Shown here one piece after another: positions 58,001 to 64,000 of a stretch of DNA of 64,000 bases. The position numbers were made by a program, and so were the translations under genes. The first letter of the stretch is position 1. The number at the start of each line of letters is the position of its first letter. Under the pieces are notes generated by a model that had not been told where the DNA came from, did not search any database, and saw nothing but the letters and a program-made list of their open reading frames with translations. Source of the DNA: Bullera alba (lineage: Eukaryota; Basidiomycota; Tremellomycetes; Tremellales; Bulleraceae); assembly GCA_001600095.1 (NCBI GenBank), contig BCIX01000004.1, positions 562,586 through 626,585 on the forward strand, given 5' to 3'.

Positions 58001-58288
58001 GACACCGATAGTCCCTTTGAACCCGCCACGCCGATGGAGGACCCGGCCGAGGCTGAACCGGAGGAATCCATTGGTGTGGCCTATATCGACCCTCAGTCGG
58101 AGCGAGAGCGGAAAAAGCTTCTGGACGCGGTGAGGAAATCGGATAAAGCGCACAAAGCGGCTTTGGAGCGGGAAGCCACGGGCAGTCCATCGAGCGTTGC
58201 GTCCTCGAGGAGCGGTAGGGCCAGAGGTAACACAAGTCCGAGTAAGAGTGTTCGACCGAGCCCGCTCAAGCGGTCCAGGGTGGCTTGA
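55086..58288 (+). CDS. DPB11: Dpb11/Rad4/TopBP1-type BRCT scaffold
   Basis: This replication-initiation and DNA-damage-checkpoint scaffold reads phosphorylated Sld3/Sld2 and 9-1-1 partners. Tandem BRCT pairs are visible: BRCT1 (KVVITFTGVDD; NVTHVVASGFQSAKYN; GLPVMKPSWITDVHASWLSG) and BRCT2 (LKITISGFEN; THLISAKITSDSKTSEKVK; IVYQEWLWDSIAFKGRFNED). After a Lys/Arg- and Ser-rich linker come BRCT3 (FFEGLRFAIRIDLDCELLKR; VVTSCWVEGCCFEERVMDP) and BRCT4 (LNVHLSGWNTAQSMYLKRIL; TTHLVCPLADSIKAKRGPEW; VVKDTWLLAMAKSGQIED). A long disordered Ser/Pro tail ends SVRPSPLKRSRVA. The intron after residue YGISLVRE (about 57.9 kb) has an unusual donor and I am not sure of its exact edges. The stop is at 58286-58288. 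Confidence 0.88.
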
Positions 58289-58960
58289 GAGGAGAGTTTG
58301 AGCAGTGGATCAGAGGTCATATAGCGTCAGCGGGTGTAAGGAGAAGGGTTGAACGGTTTTAATGTTGTCAGTGCAATGCATGCGCCCTACCAAAGGCTTG
58401 GGACGGGAGCATCGCAGCGCAGCGGCGCTGTCAAATGTTCGGGTTGGGCCATGTCCGAACTCTGGGATCCAATTATGGATCAGGAGGACCGAGACGAGGA
58501 TTCGAAAGTCCCCCAGTCTACGTCTTCGTTTTCCGCACGTGGTCGAGCGAGCAGGGCTATTCGTCGGACGTTCGACGTCGACGGCCGCGAGGTTGATGTT
58601 CAACTTCGCTTGATCACTATGCTCTCAAGGCCGCAGCATCCAAGACATCCATTGCCATCCCGACGATGACATCCCAGAGCGATGCTTCTGTGCTGTATAC
58701 GGAATCCACGTGCAAGTTCATCGGACCATCGGGAAAAAGGTCGTGTCTATAATTACACCTCGCCGGCGACATTACGACCTTGTCATGTCATGCGACCGAT
58801 CGGGTAATCGTCCTCTGCACCTCTGTCAAGCGTAACATGGCCGCACGTGCGGTATGCGACTAGTATCGCAGCTAGTGAGATTTCTGGTGGGAGGGTATAA
58901 GAGTCAGACGACCTATGCTCTCTTCACTCTGCCCACCCCCCATTGATATCACAAGTCGAG
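58289..58960. promoter_or_regulatory. Acid phosphatase promoter with three CACGTG boxes
   Basis: 672 bases. CACGTG occurs at 58536-58541, 58707-58712 and 58844-58849; the last is embedded in GCACGTGC. A TATAAG lies at 58896-58901. CACGTG is the core site of Pho4-type factors that induce phosphatases under phosphate starvation. A small open frame at about 58451-58669 (MSELWDPIMDQEDRD...) has no recognised family and is not called. Confidence 0.55.
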
Positions 58961-60771
58961 ATGCTCGCTGTACTCGCTCTTCTGCCCTTGCTGCCGCTAT
59001 TGGCGACTGCCAACCCCGTCGACAAGCGATGGACAGCCCAGGCCGATGTTGGATCGACCACATCTGACGTCTTCCCACCCACCGGTAGTGAGTCCAAGAC
59101 CCTCATTGCCCTCAGTCATCCTCGGGCTGACGTTTGGTAGCCACTGTGGACGGCGACTTGTTCCCTGTCGAGACCAAGATCGGCTACCCGGGCGTCACTG
59201 CCACAGGCGTCGAACCGGCCGCCATCGAGACTGCAAAGTCGTACCCCACCAACGACAACCCGGCCGCCAACTACCCATTGGTGATTGACGAGACGGAGGA
59301 TAATGCCAAACTCAACATGTTCCAATACTGGGGCAATCTCGCCCCCTGGTATTCCGTCCCATCATCCTTCTACGGACTCGACAAGGCGTCCCCTCTCGTC
59401 CCGGAGACGTGTGATATCACCCAGGTACACCTGCTGTACCGCCACGGAGCGCGATATCCCACTTCCGGAGCCAACCCTTCGAAATTCGCGACAAAGCTCC
59501 AGTCGGCCGTCGGACAGGGCGGGTTCACCTCGTGGGGCGAATTGGACTTCTTGAACAAGTGGACGTATAAACTCGGTGCAGAGCTCTTGACCCCGTTTGG
59601 GAGATTGCAGAACTTTGAATTGGGAGTCGCGGCAAGACAGCAGTATGGCAGTCTCCTCAACAACTTTACAGAGCAGGGCACACTGCCCGTCTTCCGAACT
59701 CAGTCGCAGGATCGAATGGTCAAGACGGCAAACAACTTTGCAGCGGGATTCTTTGGTGTGCCAGAGTACCTCGACCAAGTGAACAGTGAGTCAGGTCGAC
59801 CTTATATGGGAGTGTTGCTGATATGCCCTGGGACAGTCGAGATTGTCATTGAGACTTCTGGTCTCAACAATACCGGAGCACCCTATGAGACCTGCACCAA
59901 CTCCAACGTTGCGTCCCGGGGATCTATCGGATCGACTGCCGCCACGACTTTCGCCAACAACGCGTTCAACTCTACCATCTCGAGACTGCAGGGTCAGATC
60001 AAAGGTGTCAACATCACCAGCACGGACATTATCGCCATGCTTCAGTTGTGCTCTTACGAAACGGATGCTCTGGGATACTCCGAGTTCTGCAAGTTGTTCA
60101 CCGAGGAGGACTTCAAGAACTACGAGTAGTGTGTCGAGTCTGCCCCAATTCACGGGCCAGGTAGCTGACCAAAGTGGTTTCTTAGCTACTACGACATTTC
60201 GTTCTACTACAATAACGGAGCCGGTTCACCAGTGGCCGCCGCCCAGGGCTTGGGATACCTCCAAGAATTCGTCTCGCGATTTACGCAGACGCCAATCACA
60301 ACGTACGACTCCACGACCAACTCTACGCTCGACTCGAACCCCAAGACGTTCCCGCTCAACCAATCGATCTACGCGGACGCCACGCACGAGGTCGTCGTCC
60401 TTGACACTCTTACCGCATTCAACCTCTCGGCTCTGTTCTCCTCGGGCCCCTTGCCCGTGGACAAGCGAGACGACGGGGCCTCGTTTGTTGCCTCCAAGGT
60501 GGTCCCATTCGCAACTCACTTCCACATCCAGATCCTAGAGTGCTCCGATATGGTGCCCACCAAACAGATGCGATTCATTTTGAACGACGCGGTGTTGCCC
60601 ATCGACAAGAGCTATCCCGGATGCGAGTACAACGCGGACGGCCTTTGTGCCTTTGACACTGTGGTTGCCGCTCTGCAGAAGAGGATCGATGAGATTGACT
60701 TTGAGTACGATTGCTTTGGGAACTATACCGCCAAACCGGGTCAGGACTATAATGGCCGGGCTCCAAAGTAG
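58961..60771 (+). CDS. Secreted histidine acid phosphatase (phytase-like)
   Basis: This extracellular phosphomonoesterase is of the histidine acid phosphatase family. The start at 58961 gives MLAVLALLPLLPLLATANP, a signal peptide. The catalytic motif LLYRHGARYPTSG lies in the exon near 59.44 kb. Family blocks PWYSVPSSFYGLDKASPLVP, LTPFGRLQNFELGVAARQQY and PVFRTQSQDRMVKTANNFAA follow, then YYDISFYYNNGAGSPVAAAQ after an intron whose GTAGTG donor gives KNYDYYD. The second catalytic motif reads SIYADATHEVVVLDTLTAFN; most family members have HD where this has HE. The C-terminus (SKVVPFATHFHIQILEC) matches phytases. Numerous N-x-S/T sites fit secretion. The stop is at 60769-60771. Three CACGTG boxes upstream suggest phosphate control. 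Confidence 0.9.
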
Positions 60772-61625
60772 GAGGTCGGGGGAGCGGGAAAGACAGGCAA
60801 GGTGAAAAAAAGTCCATGACTCTGTTGCTCGAGCTGTGGACGTAGAGCCAAGCATGGCTGTCGATATAGAGAATCAAATAGTATAATAGGTGAGTATGCA
60901 GCCTTGTGAGATGGTACCCTGGCTAGAATGGGCTGGCTGGCTTGACTGAGACTGAGGACGGGGTGAGTCACCGGCTGAACTGTCGCCACCCGCTGCACCG
61001 AGTAAAACCGAATCCAAGGGTCCAGCTCGAGCACCCCGGAACCCCGCTTCGGAGTGAGGGCCGGTTGGGTGGGGTGGTGCTCGTGGCCTATCGTGTGGAC
61101 GACATGACAACCACCGAAGAAGGCTCATAGCATACACGACTACACGACCACACCACTCAGCACACGCGACCAGCAACTGCAAGCAGACCTTGTGACCGAA
61201 GAATCACTCGTACGAGCAGCCACTGCCGCTGCCGCTGCCGATCGATTTGCCACCGGATTTGGATATTTCAGTCCGGGTGTATACCACTGCCGCTCAAGCT
61301 GCTCATCAAAGGCAAATCGACATCGACAGGACTGCACCCTCAAACTTGGAGGATAGACGTTGTACAGGTAGCAGAGCAGATCCACAGGACCAGTGAGTGC
61401 GTATCTGGATAAAGGCATACGGACCACTCGTCGTCAAGGAGGCTTCGCTCCACGCCCCCTTTTTTCCCGCTCCACCCGCCGATCCGTCCGGAAGGATACC
61501 AGTGACTCGACGGATGGAAGGCTGATCATACTTGCACTCTAGTCCAAGCATACACGAATTCTCTATCGCATCCATCTCGGCAGTCGTTGTAGTCCCCAGC
61601 CAGAACCATCACAACTAGATACACC
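60772..61625. other. Intergenic region with a likely leader intron
   Basis: 854 bases. On the + strand a GTGAGT donor (about 61395) and a CTGATC...CTCTAG acceptor (about 61541) fit an intron of about 145 nt in the 5' leader of the next gene. Open frames run on both strands across 61.14-61.57 kb, one of them rich in Ala. I could not complete a gene with a start codon in either direction. Confidence 0.35.
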
Positions 61626-62434
61626 ATGGCATCACCCGTCGGCTCGTCATCGCAGAGGCGATATTCTTCCGCCGCGCAATTCTCCCTTGGACTCGCTACA
61701 CCGGGAGGCACACCGCCCACCAATGCCTCAAGTAGCAACCACCTCGAAGCGAGATTACACCAGCTCTTAGCCAACTTCGACTGTGGCACGCATAGCTTCG
61801 ATCGCAATGAAAGGGAGACACCCGCTGAAAAGAGGTTGAGCTTTGGTGCTGCCGATGGTTCGTTGCCTCGATCCACTGTGTCTGATACTTCCGATATCGT
61901 TCAGTCATTGACTTGTTGCTAGGCATGCCCGTACTGCCCACACCTCCGGGTTCGAGGAGACCGTCGTTCTTGTCCGGCCTATCACTCTCCAGGCCTAGTT
62001 TCGGCTTCTCTTCGACCGCCAGTTCCGGCACTTCCACGCCTACCGGCACTGCCCCCACCACCCCGATCAACGCATCTCACGGCCACCACCACCTTCCCTC
62101 TGGGTTGAAAATGACTTCCACGGGGGCGTTCAATAACTCTGCCATTCAAGACGATGAGCTCCCCGTTGACCCAATAAGGCGGCCAAGATCGACTCCCTCG
62201 GGTATCCCAGCGTCGGGAGTGCAGAGCCAAAGTGTTATTGGAGGGGATGAGGCGCCGAGCATGGCGATGCATAGGAGCAATACGACACCGCTTAGTGGGC
62301 AAAGTGGACAATTTGCCTTACAGGGAAACGCAGGGGATAGGGTTTTTCAGGCTGTGAGGAGGAGTTCAGTGGCTGTAGGCGAGAAACGACACTTTGACCC
62401 GTCGAAAGAGCCAAAGCTGCTCGGTCTGCTTTGA
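61626..62434 (+). CDS. Ser/Pro-rich protein of unknown function
   Basis: Two exons. The first reads MASPVGSSSQRRYSSAAQFS, GLATPGGTPPTNASSSNHL and then a short helix EARLHQLLANFDCG. It continues to AADG and, after an intron with an atypical GTTCGT donor and a TTGAC branch, joins to MPVLPTPPGSRRPSFLSGLS. The rest is low-complexity Ser/Thr/Gly/Pro with His-rich SHGHHHLPSG, then VFQAVRRSSVAVGEKRHFDP and a C-terminal KEPKLLGLL. The conserved-looking helix at the N-terminus and the final motif may be docking sites. No family is recognised. The reading frame and splice fit are reasonable, but the intron is unproven. Confidence 0.6.
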
Positions 62435-63274
62435 GGACCGTGAGGGCATTAGGAGTCGGGAGTGAGCCCAGCGCGGAGATAAGAAGGGAGAAATGAAGCG
62501 AAGAGACGCAAAGAGAGGGCAAGCAAAGGAAAAGGACGCTAAGAGAGCAGGAGTAGAAGCTACGGCTTTCGAGTGAGAAGAGTGCACCGACCCAACTCTA
62601 ACACAGGACGAACAGCGACAATGACATCGACACAGTTCAGCAGCCTTTCCATCGGCATCACCTTGTATACTAGACCACACCACACCATCACCTTCCACTG
62701 GCCACCACAATTAGCACAACGTAGACTCTGTGTGTACTATGGACATCTGTGTATACAATAGACCTGTGTATACTATAGACTGTTGATATCCAAGACGTTG
62801 TAGCCGATATGCGATACCTGCAGCGCATTTTCCAAGTCTGAAAGGCCCGATAGGACATCCGGCTATGCGATGGAGAAGCTGGATCATAACTCAGAATGGG
62901 ATGCGTACCTGCCACTGATGGCATAATCACGGGCTGAATATGGTAATGTACAGAATGCGCTATATAGTATGTACAACCTCTTCTGGATGGCGATACCTCC
63001 GATCCTCCCTGCCAAACCTAATGTACAATAGCAGTGACCCGCCTCAGTGATTGATTGTGCTGTCTTTCTTCCAACCAGACGTCCATCCCAAGTGCCCTAC
63101 AACTTCCTTCGAATGACCTTCCGGGCCACTTTACCCACAGACCGCCCACTGACTGCGTTTCTAGGCGTGTGTCTCGTCTTGATGTCGCCATGGCTGATTT
63201 CTCTTCCCAGCCCCTCCTTCTCCCATTTCTTCACTAGACCCATCAGGTTGTCCCGTCCCAATTACCGACGCGCG
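62435..63274. other. Convergent 3' region with short repeats
   Basis: 840 bases between two stops facing each other. The only structure seen is the imperfect repeat at about 62727-62781. No gene is supported. Confidence 0.4.
62727..62781. repeat. Imperfect tandem repeat, about three 18-nt units
   Basis: Units resemble CTGTGTATACTATAGAC and are repeated with small changes. Repeat type and origin are unknown. Confidence 0.6.
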
Positions 63275-64000
63275 CTATCCGGTGGCTCGACGCCTCATGA
63301 CCTGATGCTGGTCCACCTGATGCTGGACTCCAAATTCCTGCACCGTTATACTCTTACTCCCCTGCGGACGGCGATTCAGTTCACCCCTCAACATGATTCC
63401 CAAGCCCTTTGCCCCCCTGCCAACAGTGAGGAACGATCGAACGGCCGGCTCTTCAGGGAGATACAGTCTCGAAAGGGTTTTATGCCATCGGAGCTGACAG
63501 GTGAGTTGGGGTAAAAGCGCCGTCGCCGCCGGCCCTTTCATCTATAAGCGGGGTTAGCTTGTCGTCCGCAGTTTGATCTGGGTTTGGTGTCTGTAGATTG
63601 TGGTTGAAAACCAGAGGGGCTACTCACGGGATGAGTGGTGATGGGATCCAAAATGATAGGCTCTATCGAGCCATCTGGGGTGTTCGCCTTTGGAGGATCT
63701 CGGAAGTGACAAAGGGAGAGTTGCTTCCTAGCTGCTTCCTCGGCGTGTTTCATGAGCATGGTGTGATGCGGACACCTGCGCCGGGTATAAGTATACGATT
63801 TAGAGCCTGACTGTGGACTCTGCGCTCACTTCATGGGCACATCCATGACTGGATTCGCCAGACCTAGGGATTGCAATCTATCGATCATGCTCCAGACTGC
63901 GCCTTGAGTCCCCTAAATCCGGGTCATCAGTGACTGCCCTGCTATGGTTGGTGATAATTGAGGCTGAGACTATACTCACCGTGATACCCAGCACCTTGCT
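63275..64000 (-). CDS. 3' part of an unrecognised gene (partial, runs off the right edge)
   Basis: Reading leftward from the edge, exons join in frame. A first exon ending VLGIT has a GTGAGT donor near 63.98 kb. Next is GTQGAVWSMIDRLQSLGLAN through PVMDVPMK, then CPHHTMLMKHAEEAARKQL and DPPKANTPDGSIEPIILDP. A final exon from 63541 begins KGPAATALLPQLTCQLRWHK and ends VMRRRATG, stop 63275-63277. Branch sites and acceptors (for example CTAACCCCGCTTATAG) support the joins. The splicing logic is good but I do not recognise the family. The opposite strand also has an open frame at 63047-63514, which I judge less likely. Confidence 0.5.

Noticed and set aside
58451..58669. Small + strand open frame before the acid phosphatase
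   Set aside because: Unrecognised, overlaps the CACGTG-bearing promoter, and has no support beyond being open.
63047..63514. 155-codon + strand open frame near the right edge
   Set aside because: It overlaps the - strand partial gene, whose exon joins and branch sites are better supported.
1..64000. CRISPR arrays, insertion sequences, rRNA, phage or biosynthetic cluster
   Set aside because: None seen. This is intron-rich fungal nuclear DNA with ordinary gene content, and the only clear larger repeats are the NUM1 heptads and the synthetase pair.

Overview
The window looks like nuclear DNA of a basidiomycete yeast or mould, most likely a tremellomycete (Cryptococcus/Kwoniella-like). The genes are packed tightly on both strands. 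They are split by many introns of about 50-70 nt with GTGAGT-type donors, a CTGAC/CTAAC/CTGAT branch site and an AG some 10-18 nt later. The recognisable proteins are typical fungal housekeeping proteins. I found no rRNA, tRNA, transposon or CRISPR array. Exon structures were read by eye from splice signals and protein similarity, so outer gene limits are firmer than individual exon edges.

Layout, left to right. A partial membrane-protein gene (+, 1-372) meets UDP-glucose:glycoprotein glucosyltransferase (-, 471-6641). Then come a HET-C protein (+), Ku80 (+), a DMT/TPT-family transporter (-) head to head with an FTR1 iron permease (+), and a perilipin-like lipid-droplet protein (-). The centre (21.5-33 kb) holds two intact valyl-tRNA synthetase genes in inverted orientation around an AP-2 mu gene. 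Next are a secreted calpain-like protein (+), FKBP12 (-), a WD40-cyclophilin (-), a small PIG-Y-like membrane protein (+), and a giant NUM1/ApsA-like cortical anchor with about 500 residues of valine/glutamate heptads (-). The right third carries an MFS monocarboxylate-type transporter (+), an AhpC/TSA-like protein (+), a DUF1770 protein (-), TRAPPC2L (+), lipoate-protein ligase (-), a Dpb11/Rad4 BRCT scaffold (+), a secreted histidine acid phosphatase (+), an unknown low-complexity protein (+), and an unknown partial gene (-).

The most unusual structure is the inverted valyl-tRNA synthetase pair. The leftward copy carries a 53-residue mitochondrial presequence before a second, better-placed AUG, so it can supply both compartments. 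The rightward copy has no presequence and differs at positions that are normally conserved in both the synthetic site (Phe to Pro beside the valine pocket) and the editing domain (Glu to Gly). FKBP12 shows the same two-AUG arrangement with a 26-residue presequence-like extension.

Some promoters carry suggestive sites. An exact match to the mammalian ER-stress element ERSE-II lies before the glucosyltransferase. Three CACGTG boxes precede the acid phosphatase. MluI-type ACGCGT boxes lie before Ku80 and before the Dpb11 gene. The genes do not form a single pathway; most are unrelated neighbours.
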